Shown here one piece after another: positions 12,101 through 22,589 of a stretch of 64,000 bases of DNA. The DNA is from Liolophura sinensis. Its lineage: Eukaryota > Mollusca > Polyplacophora > Chitonida > Chitonidae. The number at the start of each line of letters is the position of its first letter. The first letter of the stretch is position 1. Both the position numbers and the translations under genes were made by a program. The notes beneath the pieces were generated by a model. It had not been told where the DNA came from. It made no database searches and saw nothing but the letters and a program-made list of their open reading frames with translations. The DNA lies in NCBI RefSeq assembly GCF_032854445.1, contig NC_088300.1, positions 79,339,084-79,403,083 on the forward strand, written 5' to 3'.

Positions 12101-12477
12101 GAAAATCAGGTAAAAATTGCGAGGATTAATACCATGTAGTCTCATGTGGACATGTTCAGTCTTTGAAATAAGATTAAATCATTCCTTGTCCAATATGTTC
12201 TGTCATTTAAAGTGTGCAAATGTGAACAGTGCCTGTAAATGAAGTTAGCAATTCTATCATGTTTGATCCAAAGAAATACACCTGTATATCCAATCTCTGT
12301 CAATGGTCTCAGCAGAAATGTGAGCCTGTGGAGAATTTGAGGTAATCAGGTGTTATTCCTCCAAAACGTTGTTAATTTTGTCATCATGTATTTATCCTTC
12401 AGACGAGAGACAAGCAGAGTGGTAAAGAATCCAAGAAAAACCAGCGAAGGAAAAACCGATCATGGTTCTGGTCCTGA
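43..12477 (+). CDS. PLEKHA1: TAPP-type tandem PH-domain adaptor (PLEKHA1/2-like), 3' part, 8 exons
   Basis: Coding exons read as 43-153, 983-1093, 1560-1628, 1989-2050, 4706-4769, 5682-5762, 6190-6267 and 12403-12477 (TGA). All have AG/GT borders, and phases join without error into 216 residues plus stop. TAPP proteins are cytosolic adaptors that bind PI(3,4)P2 at the plasma membrane through the C-terminal PH domain. Visible evidence: a GYKTEIAGGV motif (TAPP inter-PH linker), an Asp/Ser-rich linker (residues 38-60), then a PH domain (about 63-160) opening IKSGFCVKQGAV and RKNWKRRFFVLD (the basic phosphoinositide loop), continuing RDNLFEIVTAKRIYYIQ and closing with the PEDMHSWIEVLRKV helix. 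The tail (193-216) is Lys/Arg-rich and ends WFWS. The first PH domain and start codon lie before base 1. Whether it corresponds to PLEKHA1 or PLEKHA2 cannot be decided, and an invertebrate may have one gene for both. The last intron is 6.1 kb, so an extra in-phase exon there is possible. Confidence 0.9.
250..982 (+). repeat. Minisatellite of 3' splice-site copies, about 17 units of 35-44 bp
   Basis: The unit approximates ttgttacag plus AGTGATGATTGATGAtAAGCAGTATGTGTTG. It abuts the exon at 983, whose start is ttgttacag|AGTGATGACAGTGATGG, so each unit repeats the acceptor and a slightly altered exon start. Units are cleaner near the exon (720-960) and more degenerate upstream. In the exon's reading phase each unit meets TGA, so the copies are not coding. 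Confidence 0.85.
983..1093 (+). CDS. TAPP-like exon: Ser/Asp linker and start of C-terminal PH domain
   Basis: This 111-nt exon (37 codons, phase 0 both ends) begins AGTGATGACAGTGATGG right after ttgttacag and ends GCTGTG before gtaagt. It encodes an acidic/serine linker and then IKSGFCVKQGAV, the first strand of the PI(3,4)P2-binding PH domain. About 17 imperfect copies of its 3' splice site and first bases lie directly upstream (250-982). Confidence 0.88.
1560..6267 (+). CDS. TAPP-like exons 3-7: body of C-terminal PH domain
   Basis: Exons 1560-1628 (RKNWKRRFFVLD...), 1989-2050 (ends ILEVRESKG, phase 2), 4706-4769 (RDNLFEIVTAKRIYYIQ), 5682-5762 (TDCPEDMHSWIEVLRK) and 6190-6267 (acidic segment after the domain). 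Intron phases are 0, 2, 0, 0. Two of these exons have their 3' ends plus donor sites amplified into intronic tandem arrays. Confidence 0.88.
1722..1905 (+). repeat. 37-bp tandem repeat, 5 copies
   Basis: Units begin at 1722, 1759, 1796, 1833 and 1869 with CCTGGTGAGCTGTAAGTCAT. Each contains GTAAGTCA, which is also the donor context of the 983-1093 exon. The array lies in the intron between the third and fourth TAPP-like exons. Confidence 0.85.
2030..3435 (+). repeat. 65-bp minisatellite of 5' splice-site copies, about 22 units
   Basis: The donor GTAAG recurs at 2051, 2116, 2181, 2246, 2311 and so on to 3411, a period of 65. The unit repeats the last 20-25 nt of the exon ending at 2050 (TATTGGAGGTCAGAGAATCT then AAAGG) with its donor GTAAGCATG. 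The remainder of each unit is intronic (taatcccttctcacacata). The last four units share a variant (GGAGATCAGGGATGTAAAGG), which indicates late local expansion. Confidence 0.9.
3501..3762 (+). mobile_element. Full-length tRNA-derived SINE with 16-bp target duplication
   Basis: The tRNA-like head (gcctccgtggctcagttagc as A box; gagttcaagtcc as B box) is followed by the conserved core ending cataatgctggccgccgtcg and a (aaat)n tail. A perfect 16-bp direct repeat, gtagaactgtacagag, flanks it at 3485-3500 and 3763-3778, which marks retroposition. It is the best-preserved member of a family scattered through the window and sits in a TAPP-like intron. Confidence 0.92.
3779..4290 (+). repeat. 61-62-bp tandem repeat, 8 copies
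   Basis: The unit contains ttcagtgtgacatctttgtt, caggctttacagtgcatgat and agtctgattggccagg. Copies of gtgcatga lie at about 3830, 3893, 3955, 4016, 4077, 4139, 4200 and 4262. Each unit holds GGCCAATCAG on the minus strand (a CCAAT-box consensus) and an acceptor-like ctttacag. It starts immediately at the SINE's right target duplication. Confidence 0.88.
4745..5410 (+). repeat. 109-bp minisatellite copying an exon end plus donor, 6 copies
   Basis: CATACAG|gtatggtgg recurs with the CAG ending at 4769 (the real exon), 4878, 4987, 5096, 5205 and 5314, exactly 109 bp apart. The unit holds the last ~21 nt of the real exon, its donor, and intron sequence that includes a pyrimidine-rich stretch ending ttgttggag. 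The tandem copies run into a poly-A-like stretch at 5400. Confidence 0.92.
6268..9190 (+). other. First part of 6.1-kb TAPP-like intron
   Basis: AT-rich unique intron sequence. Apart from the foldback element at 8419-8993 I see no exon or RNA gene. Confidence 0.6.
8419..8993. mobile_element. MITE-like foldback element (GGGGTCCGTTGCACAAA ends)
   Basis: The left end, ggggtccgttgcacaaaac, is an imperfect inverted match of the right end, gtttttgtgaaatgggcccc. Inner arms are also related: agcttagccagc on the left and ctaagcttagcc on the right. I recall palindromic repeats with gggcccgtttcac-type ends as common in marine invertebrates. No transposase or clear target duplication is visible. Confidence 0.65.
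9205..10262 (+). repeat. 33-bp minisatellite, about 32 copies
   Basis: The unit reads catgctgttattggcccact then ggtatgtgcacac. The period of 33 is a multiple of three and units lack stops in several frames. This gives artefactual long open frames, such as an 11-residue repeat (HHAVIGPLVCA) over about 290 codons. A variant block (gttgttattggccaactggt) recurs 363 bp apart (about 9255 and 9618), an 11-unit higher-order duplication. Each unit has an inverted CCAAT. It lies inside the last TAPP-like intron. Confidence 0.93.
10263..12402 (+). other. Second part of last TAPP-like intron
   Basis: Mostly AT-rich unique DNA ending in a good acceptor (tttatccttcag) at 12402. No further exon is convincing. 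Confidence 0.55.
12403..12477 (+). CDS. TAPP-like terminal coding exon
   Basis: Acceptor tttatccttcag, then 24 codons and TGA at 12475-12477. It encodes a very basic tail (KESKKNQRRKNRSWFWS). Phase 0 matches the donor at 6268, 6.1 kb away. The basic patch could assist membrane or partner binding (inference). Confidence 0.8.
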   Translation, partial: TRDKQSGKESKKNQRRKNRSWFWS

Positions 12478-14638
12478 GAGGAAATGCCTCCGTCTCGTTT
12501 AGTGCTGACACATTAAGCCTCTTTGTGTGGGAAAATGGCTGAAGGCTGTCGACTCTCCCATCAGGATACATTTTATCATGAAGACATTTATTGTGTTTAC
12601 TTTTAAGAAGGCTGATATTTTAATGAATTGACTCATGTGTTGAACTATTTGTTGGAGATTCTGAAGTATGATTCTTGTTTTGTTTGAATAGTCGAGTTTA
12701 ATTTACTCATACATTAACCCATGTATGTTGTGGTTTGTTGATTGAGAATTGTTGGTTTTTAATGCTGAGCAAAACTTGAGTGTCCTCACCAGATGATCAG
12801 ATGATCCGGTACCTTCCTTTTCACAGGTTATATCCCTTTTAACAAAGTTATGGTGGCCTCATGTGCAGGTGGCATTCTTGACATTTCAGGGTTTGTGTGA
12901 TCCAGGGTAAAGAAGTAACACAAAATGTTTGCAAGTTGTATGATTTTGTTGCATTTTCTCTGCGTGAAGGTATTGGTTAATGCATTGAAAGACTAAAATC
13001 TGTGTCTCTCCATCTACTGATGTGTTCACGTTAACCTTCATGCATTTGTTACCATATTTGTGATTGATATGCTTGTGTTTTATGTATAATAACATCAGTA
13101 CACTGCTAACTCGTTATCTGTATATACAATTTGTACGCTGGCAGGTTTATGGTGCACAGTTGGTCACTGGTCTGTGTTTGTCATATGACACTGTCTTTAT
13201 GATGTGGTAGGGGGATTCTTGAATTGCTGTGAGATGAAGAAGCCTTTGTGATTATTTCCTTAACAAGTTTTACACTCTCGGGTTGTGAGCTTGAAAATTC
13301 CTAAACATTGTGAAATCACCATATACATACATACATCCTCCCCTACTAAGATATAGCTTGTGTGCAACTGCCAAATATGCACCTGTATCAAAGTGAGAGG
13401 AAAGAGTCAGAACCTGGTGAGAAAAAACATTGATGCACTGACATGTTCAAACCCAGACCTTTATCTCTGGTTCACCTGTGGCTTTGTGTTAGAACATTGC
13501 TCAGGTATGTTTACTTGGTAAGATCTTATAGTATTGTAGCTGTTAGAGCCTTTCCCCACTGATAGTCCTGACCACTGCACATAAATGAAATATTCTTGAG
13601 TAAAAGACTTGGTATTTCAGGTGGAAAAAATGTTAGCATGTCTGCAGAATTTTTATCCATATGAATGCATTTGAACTTCATTTTATGAATCTTTTCCATT
13701 TTTTGTTTTTAGTTTAGGTGTGAAATTGCTAATGTGGCATAAAAGTTGGTATGTGCTTAAATTAGTAATATTTGCTAATATATATTAGTAATATTTGCCA
13801 GATGTATATTGACTCCTCTAGTTATATTAATCCATTTTCTCAAGATGAACTATGACACACTTAGTGAATCCCAGTGATTCTCACATTGGTGGAATTAAAT
13901 GAGAGTCAGATCCTCCGCTTGGTTCCAAAATCTAATCAGTGTTTCTAGAAAGTGTTAGGTTTATGTTGAGATGTTTATCTCTGGCAGTATAAACTTGTTG
14001 CTTATCAAAACCAGCTGATACACTGAGAATCTTACCTTGCCAAGTCTGTTCTACAAGTGGACAGCGTCTTGAGGATCTTGTCACTGACAGGTACACCAAT
14101 ATGCTCTAAACACTGTGCTCAGTGTAACATAACACACCACTGGCTTGTGTGGACATGTGTATTGGCTACAGATACCATAGGTCAAACCACCTAAGTCACC
14201 TTTGTTCAAAAATAATGCACGCAATTCCCAAATTTGCTGAAGTAAAATTATATTGGTTTTTCCGTATGAAATTTTTCAAATGCTTCATAAGACGTCTATG
14301 ATATTAAAATTTAAAAGTCTTCCTTAGTATTTTTAATGAGACATCAGGTTTTTTATACATTGTATACACTGCACCATGACAGTCTGTTATTTTATCCATA
14401 TATACTTCTGTGCTAAGTTATTAAGATGAAAGAAAATGTTTTTAATTTGCATTTACCAGTACATCTAGTGTTTTGTTTTGTGAGGCAACAGAATTTGTAC
14501 AGGCGCTCCAAGGCCATCTTTCCAGTATCTGCTCACCTTACTAATGTTTTGTTGATTTATTTTGTACATTGTAAAAGTAGGCATGTCTCTTGATCCTTTT
14601 CATTTGTATTATTCTATTATGCTGAAGATTTTTGTTAT
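12478..14638 (+). other. Probable 3' UTR and downstream DNA of TAPP-like gene
   Basis: AT-rich sequence following the stop. I see no AATAAA close by; ATTAAA-type variants occur near 13895 and 14310, so the mRNA end is undetermined. Confidence 0.4.
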
Positions 14639-14902
14639 TAGTTGGGCATATGTTACCAGACTTGTTACATGGGCGTATGTTACCAGACTTGTTACATGGG
14701 CGTATGTTACCAGACTTGTTACATGGGCGCATGTTACCAGACTTGTTACATGGGCGTATGGTACCAGACTTGTTACATGGGCGTATGTTACCAGACTTGT
14801 TACATGGGCGCATGTTACCAGACTTGTTACATGGGCGTATGTTACCAGACTTGTTACATGGGCGTATGTTACCAGACTTGTTACATGGGCGTATGTTACA
14901 GA
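14639..14902 (+). repeat. 27-bp minisatellite, about 10 copies
   Basis: The unit is ttacatgggcgtatgttacc then agacttg. The copies are nearly identical, and the unit is a multiple of three without stops in most frames. It is followed by a short (att)n run at 14907-14921. Confidence 0.93.
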
Positions 14903-15384
14903 CGTCATTATTATTATTATTTGTATGCCAACCACATTTCTTTTTTATTCCAAATAGATTGTTTCATGGAGGCATTTTATTCTTATTTATAACATTGATG
15001 TATCCCTTTTAGACAGATGAAGCCAAACTGGTTTTTTTAAAACACATAGTTAAACATCTCTATCTTTTAATTTGTATGAAGTCTTAACAGTGTCTCAGAT
15101 TTTTCTACTGGTAAATATGAGTTAAATGCCCTTGGGGGACATGTATTTGATGTACTGATCTTATCATCGGTAACTAAGAAACAAAATCTGATCAAGTTCC
15201 TGAAGTGAATGCAAGTCACCATGGAAGGCCTGTGTGATTTAGTCTTAACAATGTAAGGTACAGTTTCCATGTCATTTTCGTTTGTTTATTATGGGTTTGT
15301 ATGACTTTTACTTGGTAATTTCAGTCAGTGGTGATGTTTTACAGGATTTTTCAGTTCGTTTTCTTCTCTCATTCTAAGAGGATC

Positions 15385-16930
15385 CTGACTTAGTGATTCA
15401 CACAGACTGTCCACACCTCACAGCATGGCAAATGAGAATCTAGACAATCTGTACACTCTGACTGCTTGTCTGTCTGTCCACACCTCACAGCATGGCAAAT
15501 GAGAATCTAGACAAACTGCACACTCTGCCTGCTTGTCTGTCCACACCTCACAGCATGGCAAATGAGAATCTAGACAATCTGCACACTCTGACTGCTTGTC
15601 TGTCCACACCTCACAGCATGGCAAATGAGAATCTAGACAAACTGCACACTCTGACTGCTTGTCTGTCCACACCTCACAGCATGGCAAATGAGAATCTAGA
15701 CAATCTGCACACTCTGACTGCTTGTCTGTCTGTCCACACCTCACAGCATGGCAAATGAGAATCTAGACAATCTGTACACTCTGACTGCTTGTCTGTCTGT
15801 CCACACCTCACAGCATGGCAAATGAGAATCTAGACAATCTGCGCACTCTGACTGCTTGTCTGTCCACACCTCACAGCATGGCAAATGATAATCTAGACAA
15901 TCTGCACACTCTGACTGCTTGTCTGTCCACACCTCACAGCATGGCAAATGAGAATCTAGACAAACTGCACACTCTGACTGCTTGTCTGTCCACACCTCAC
16001 AGCATGGCAAATGAGAATCTAGACAATCTGCACACTCTGACTGCTTGTCTGTCTGTCCACACTTCACAGCATGGCAAATGAGAATGTAGACAATCTGTAC
16101 ACTCTGACTGCTTGTCTGTCTGTCCACACCTCACAGCATGGCAAATGAGAATCTAGACAATCTGCACACTCTGACTGCTTGTCTGTCTGTCCACACCTCA
16201 CAGCGTGGCAAATGAGAATCTAGAAAATCTGCACACTCTGCCTGCTTGTCTGTCCACACCTCACAGTGTGGCAAATGAGAATCTAGACAATCTGCACACT
16301 CTGACTGCTTGTCTGTCTGTCAACACCTCACAGCATGGCAAATGACAGTCTGAACAATGTGCACACACAGACTGCTTGTCTCTCTATCAACACCTCACAG
16401 TGTGGCAAATGAGAATATAGACAGTGTGCATAGACTGCTTGAATATCTCCCGAACACCACATATCTTCATATATCTGTTGGCCCTCACAGCATTGGAAGT
16501 TAGGAGAACCTAGACAATATACCCTCACAGGCTGCCCTCACATTTGTCAAACAGCACCACACAGGTCTGTGCTGGTTCTCAAAGCATGGGAAAGGAAAAT
16601 CTAGACCATTTACTCGTGCAGGCTGCTCGCATGTCGAACTACACTACACACGTTCAGGTGTCTGTTGGACCTCACAGTGTGGGAAAGGAGAATCTAGACT
16701 GTGCACACACTGACTTCTGGCATGTCTATAGATAACGACACACATGTTCAGGTCTTTCTTGGTCTTCACAGTGTAGGAAAGGAGAATCTAAACAATGTGC
16801 ACACACTGACTGCTGGCACGTCTATAGATAACGACACATGTTCAGGTCTTTCTTGGTCCTCACAGGGTTGGAAAGGAGAATCTAGACAATGTCCACACGC
16901 AAACTGTGTGTCCATGTATAACACTTAAAC
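15385..16930 (+). repeat. 63/67-bp minisatellite grading into degenerate units
   Basis: The unit contains cctcacagcatggcaaatga, gaatctagacaatctgcaca and ctctgactgcttgtctgtcc. Length alternates between 63 and 67 through one or two tgtc repeats. About 15 good copies run to about 16390, after which diverged units (gtgtgggaaaggagaatcta) continue to about 16900. The decline in one direction suggests expansion from the left part. Confidence 0.9.
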
Positions 16931-18660
16931 TTAATCCTGAGATTATTTTTACTTGTATGGTACAGTCATCAAGATTGACCCTATCCCCAAAGCCTCTTGA
17001 AAGCCTACAGTAGAAATTCAGGTTAAGCCCATTGCAAGAATTTCCCAACAACAACAACATATGAGATCTACATCAGTACTTAGGCCTACATGTACCAGTA
17101 CATGCTATGGTAACTGCATTTGACATTTGCATTTATAATATGTACAGCAGTCTAGTTGTTAGTGACACACTGTGCCCAGCTGAGATATTTATCATGGACT
17201 GTGTGAATATTGCCTTGTCTTGTGCCAGGTTGAGAATGCAAGCGTTTCTATGTTGGGTGGTTCATCTGGCTTTGTACATGTAGGTTGTCGCATATAGAAC
17301 ATCTCAATATGGAATGTTCAGTTATGTTCAGAATCTCGGTAAAACAAATACTCCACAATTAAACTCATTACTTTTGTTACTTTTTATTAATTCATGTGCG
17401 CTTAAATCATAACTTCAGATGTAACAAATGTGCATATCTGGCTTACTGAACTATGGAACGGGCCGATATTTACAATTGCTTTGTAACATTTACTCTGTGA
17501 TCACAAGTCATGTACGTCCACTTACAGTAGTTTGCAATACTTAGCTTTCTGGCTTCTGAATGACTTTGTGGCCTGACAGCCAAAACCAACTACTAGGTGA
17601 TATAAGCTGGTTATCTCAGCAGACAGTTACTGCAAACACTAACTAATCAATGAAGGGGTTTACCTGGTTTTAACGGTACTGGTAACCAGGGTCTTGTAGA
17701 ACATATCCCACCGGTCAGACATGCTACTCACTGGATAGAACACCTAACACACTGGCTCAAAAAAGGATATGCTGTCCACCTTAATGTTCATTTGATAACG
17801 TAAAGAAAAAAGGTTACTTTGATTAAGTTTTTGGATTAAGTAGGCCTTCCAAAAAAATGAAAACTTCACTATTTCTAAATATCTCAACATTTTATTTTGG
17901 CTTTACAAGGAGAGTAAAGATGGCAAGCAAAAGTACTGAAATATTGTCACAGTAAAATCTTCATTTTTGTAAGTTAAACATATGTTGATATGAGCACCCA
18001 AAACTATGCTTTAGGCATTGAGGACAATAATTTAGTGTGGATTGTATGACAAAGATAACCTTCGATGAATTACTTTTCTGTAAAACAGTCACAAACCTGT
18101 TACTTCGATTATATACCAAATTTTGTGGACCTGTTGTCACAAGTGTTCCATTTTTTCTCTCAAAATGACTTTTCATAATGTAACTAATTTTACCATTTTT
18201 TTTCTTTTTGGATTTTTGTAAGGTGATGTTGCAAGCTTTATTTAAATATATATGTTCTTCATGAACCACTGATTGTAATAAAGCCCTATTGCTTTAATCT
18301 CGGGTGTCACTTGTTCTTCTTCTCACATGACATGTTAAAAAATGCAAGAATAGCAACCTAGCTTGCTTCACATCCTCTTGTTGTTAACGCCAACATTTGG
18401 TTCCAGAAGTGCAAGGTACTGGCTATCAACAGACACATACTGAATGTTCAGGGCTGGTTAAATGTGTACCTCTGATCATTATATATTTCCACAATGTGTT
18501 CTACCGCGAGATATGTGGATGGTTGGTAGAGCTCACAATTGGATATGGGACAAATTTGCATCTGGTGTGAAGACACAAATAGCTACATTTGTGTACCACA
18601 ATGGTGCATGTGATGACTGGTTGCTAAATCGAAACAATATATGCCCCCTATTAATATGTC
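16931..18660. other. Intergenic unique DNA
   Basis: No gene recognised. AATAAA at 18277-18282 on the plus strand could be a poly(A) signal but is nearly 6 kb from the nearest upstream stop. The 102-codon minus-strand frame at 17961-18269 has no family features. Confidence 0.5.
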
Positions 18661-18664
18661 TGGA

Positions 18665-20690
18665 GTTGTCATTGATTGATTGATTGATTGGTGGGGGAAT
18701 AGTGCACACTGATTGATTGGTGGGGGATTTGTCCACACTGACTGATTGGTGGGGGATTAGTCCACACTGATTGATTGGTGGGGGACTAGTCCACACTGAA
18801 TGGTGGGGGATAAGTCCACACTGATGGATTGGTGGGGGATTTGTCCACGCTGGCTGATTGGTGGGGGAATAGTCCTCACTGATTGATTGGTGGGGGATTT
18901 TGTCCACGCTGGCTGATTGGTGGGGGAATAGTCCTCACTGATTGATTGGTGGGGGATTAGTCCACACTTATTCATTGGTGGGGGATTTTGTCCACGCTGG
19001 CTGATTGGTGGGGGAATAGTCCTCACTGATTGATTGATGGGGGATTTGTCCACGCTGATTGATTGGTGGGGGATTTGTCCACGCTGGCTGATTGGTGGGG
19101 GAATAGTCCTCACTGATTGATTGGTGGGGGATTTGTCCACGATTGATTGGTGGGGGATTTGTCCACACTGACTGATTGGTGGGGATTAGTCCACACTTAT
19201 TCATTGGTGGGGGATTTGTCCACGCTGGCTGATTGGTGGAGGAATAGTCCTCACTGATTGATTGGTGGGGGATTTGTCCACGCTGGCTGATTGGTGGGGG
19301 AATAGTCCTCACTGATTGATTGGTGGGGGATTAGTCCACACTTATTTATTGGTGGGGGATTTGTCCACGCTGATTGATTGGTGGGGGATTTGTCCACGCT
19401 GGCTGATTGGTGGGGGATTAGTCCACACTTATTCATTGGTGGGGGATTTGTCCACGCTGGCTGATTGGTGGAGGAATAGTCCTCACTGATTGATTGGTGG
19501 GGGATTTGTCCACGCTGGCTGATTGGTGGGGGAATAGTCCTCACTGATTGATTGGTGGGGGATTAGTCCACACTTATTTATTGGTGGGGGATTTGTCCAC
19601 GCTGGCTGATTGGTGGGGGAATAGTCCACACTGATGGATTGGTGGGGGATTTGTCCACGCTGGCTGATTGGTGGGGGAATAGTCCTCACTGATTGATTGG
19701 TGGGGGATTTGTCCACACTGAATGGTGGGGGATAAGTCCACACTGATGGATTGGTGGGGGATTTGTCCACACTGATTGAATGGTGGGGGAATAGTCCTCA
19801 CTGATTGATTGGTGGGGGAATAGTCCACACTGATGGATTGGTGGGGGATTTGTCCACGCTGGCTGATTGGTGGGGGAATAGTCCTCACTGATTGATTGGT
19901 GGGGGATTAGTCCACACTGAATGGTGGGGGAATAGTCCACACTGATGGATTGGTGGGGGATTAGTCCACACTGACTGGCTGGTGGGGGGATAGTCCACAC
20001 TAATTGATTGGTGGAGGATTTGTCCATACTGACTGATTGGTGGGGAATTTGTCCACATTGACGGATTGGTAGGGCATTTGTCCACACTGATTGATTGGTG
20101 AGAGATGTCCACACTGACTGGTTGGTGGGGTGATAGTCCACACTAATTGATTGGTGGAGGATTTGTCCATACTGACTGATTGGTGGGGGATTAGTCCACA
20201 CTGACTGGTTGGTGGGGGGATAGTCCACACAGACTGATTGGTGGGGGATTAGTCCCCATTGACTGGTTGGTGGGGAATTTGTCCACATTGATTGATTGGT
20301 GGGGGATTTGTCCACACTGATTGGTTGGTGGGGGATTAGTCCACACTGACTGATTGGTGGGGAATTTGTCCACATTGATTGATTGGTGAGAGAGTTGTCC
20401 CCACTGACTGATTGGTGGGGGATTTGTCCACACTGATTGATTGGTGGGGGATTAGTCCACACTGATTGAATGGTGGGGGGATTTGTTCACACTAACTGAT
20501 TGGTGGGGGATTTGTCCACATTGACTGATTGGTAGGGGATTTGTCCACACTGATTGATTGGTGGGGGATTTGTCCACACTGATTGATTGGTGGGGGATTA
20601 GTCCACACTGATTGATTGGTGAGAGAGAGTTGTCCCCACTGACTGATTGGTGGGGGATTAGTCCATATTGACTGATTGATTGAGACATGG
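18665..20690. repeat. 29-bp minisatellite, about 70 copies
   Basis: The unit is ttggtgggggatttgtccac then actgattga, with variants in gtccac/gtcctc and the last bases. Since 29 is not a multiple of three and the minus-strand unit is stop-free in all frames, overlapping minus-strand frames of up to 258 codons arise by chance. Each unit carries CACCAATCA (a CCAAT motif) on the minus strand. Confidence 0.93.
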
Positions 20691-20694
20691 TGTC

Positions 20695-21185
20695 ATTGGT
20701 TTATTGGCTGCAATCTACTTAATGCTGCTTAAGACATGGTGCTAAGGGACATAAAAGTTGCTGCTTTTTAGGCATTTACATGAGCAGAATAAAAGCGTGC
20801 GGAGGTCAGTTGGCAAGAGACACGCCGTTTTTGTCTTTAGCTTTCCTCTTTATGATGTACCAATGTATGTTTTGTATCGGTGATAACCGTCTGACTAACT
20901 GGGGCTCAGTGCCGAATTAACTGACTAATGATATATTACTTGTTATCGTACCACAGAGGTTGTATTGGTGGCAGATTGGTTTTAGGCTACAAAATTTATT
21001 TCAGTTATGGTAAATTCTATGATCTAGGGATTGGTTGGACTTTTTTTCACTGGAATTTATGTACACATTTACTTTGAAGATAAAACTGAAATGATTGTGT
21101 CCCCAAATTTGCAGCTTCTTAAAACTGAACAAATTATTCTCCACACCCCATAGTTCTCTCAGATGGTTTCAAAATATTGGTTACA
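20695..21185. other. Unique spacer between arrays
   Basis: About 490 bp of non-repetitive DNA; no gene or signal recognised. Confidence 0.5.
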
Positions 21186-21189
21186 GAGG

Positions 21190-22330
21190 TGGCTGAAAAG
21201 GTTAAAGGCTTCTCCCAGAAAAAGGCAGGAGTTCCTCCCAGACAGAGACAGTGGTTTCTCTCAGACAGACGCAGTGGTTTCTCACAGCCAGTGGCAGTGG
21301 TTTCCCCTAGACAGAGACAGTGGTTTCTCTCAAGACAGCGGCAGTGGTTTCTCTCAAACAGCAGCTATGATTTTTCTCAGGCAGCACCAGTGGGTTTTTT
21401 TCAGAGAGTAGCAGTTGCTTCTCTCGGATGCAGGGGTTTCTTTAAGATATGCCCAAAGGCTGGTTTTCTCCCAGGCAGAGACGGTGGTTTCTCTCGGACA
21501 GAGGCATGGGCAGAGGTTAGTTTTCTCCCAGACAGAATGTTTTTTTTCCAGAAAGAGGCAGTGTTTTCTCCCAGACAGAACTAATGGTTTCTACCAGAAG
21601 GAGACAGTGTTTCTCCCTCGACAGAATCAATGGTTTCTCACGGGTATAGGAAGTGCTTTCTCTCAGACACAGGCAGTGGTTTCTCCTAGACAAAGACAGT
21701 AATTTCTCCAAGACAGTTTCCCTTAGACAGGTGAAGGGGCATCTCTCAGACAGAGGCTGTGGTTTCTCCTTGCCAGAATAAATGGTTTCAGTTAGACATG
21801 ACTGTGGTTTCTCTCAGACACAGACAGTGGTTTTTCTCAGACACAGGCAGTGTTTTTTCTCAGACACAGACAGTGGTTTCTCTCAGGCAGAGACAGGGGC
21901 ATCTCCCAGACAGAGACTGGTTTCTCCTGGACATAACTAATGGTTTCTCTTTTGACATGGACAGCAGACACAGGCAGTGGTTCCATTGGTTTTCTCAATA
22001 AGAGGCACATTTTTCCCACACACAATCAGTGGATTCTTTGAGACAAACTGGTTTCTCTTATGCAGAGGCAGTGGTTTCTCTCAGACAGAGGCAGTGATTT
22101 CTCCCAGAGAGACTGTTTTTTCCCAGAACAGAGACGTTTCTCCTGGACAGTGGTTTATCCTAAACAGTCACTAATTTCTCCCATGTAGAAGGTGTGGTTT
22201 CTCCCTGGAGAGTCAGTGCGGTTTTTTTTGTCTACCAGTCAGTGGCTTAACTCAGGGACTGATGAGGTTTTTTTAAAAAAAAAAAAAAACGGTGGTTTCT
22301 TCTAGGAAAAGGCATTGGTTCCTGAGTCAG
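21190..22330 (+). repeat. Degenerate 23-bp tandem repeat
   Basis: The unit approximates gacagagacagtggtttctc plus tca, with spacings of 23-24 bp around 21240-21350 and looser spacing afterwards. It is the apparent simple ancestor of the 92-bp array that follows. Confidence 0.8.
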
Positions 22331-22334
22331 ACAG

Positions 22335-22545
22335 TTGTTCTCCCTGGCTGATGGAGTCGTTCTCCCTGGCTGATCCATCGTTCTCCTATGCTGATGCAGT
22401 TGTTCTCCCTACCTGATGCAGTTGTTCTCCCTACCTGATGCAGTTGTTCTCCCTACTGATGCAGTTGTTCTCCCTACCTGATGCAGTTGTTCTCCCTGGC
22501 TAATGCAGTTGTTCCCTCTGGCTGATGCAGTTTCTGTCTGCCCAA
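22335..22545 (+). repeat. 21-23-bp tandem repeat, about 9 copies
   Basis: The unit is ttctccctacctgatgcagt plus tg, with variants (ctggctgatg). It lies between the degenerate 23-bp and the regular 92-bp sections. Confidence 0.8.
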
Positions 22546-22589
22546 CGTCAGGGATAGTGTTAAATCTGTGGTTTCTCCTAGGCAGAGGT

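Noticed and set aside
17961-18269. 102-codon minus-strand frame
   Set aside because: Lys/Asn-rich translation of AT-rich DNA; no recognisable family.
18533-20688. Overlapping minus-strand frames of up to 258 codons, rich in Pro, Asn and Gln
   Set aside because: A 29-bp unit without stops in any minus-strand frame creates these automatically, with frames changing every unit.
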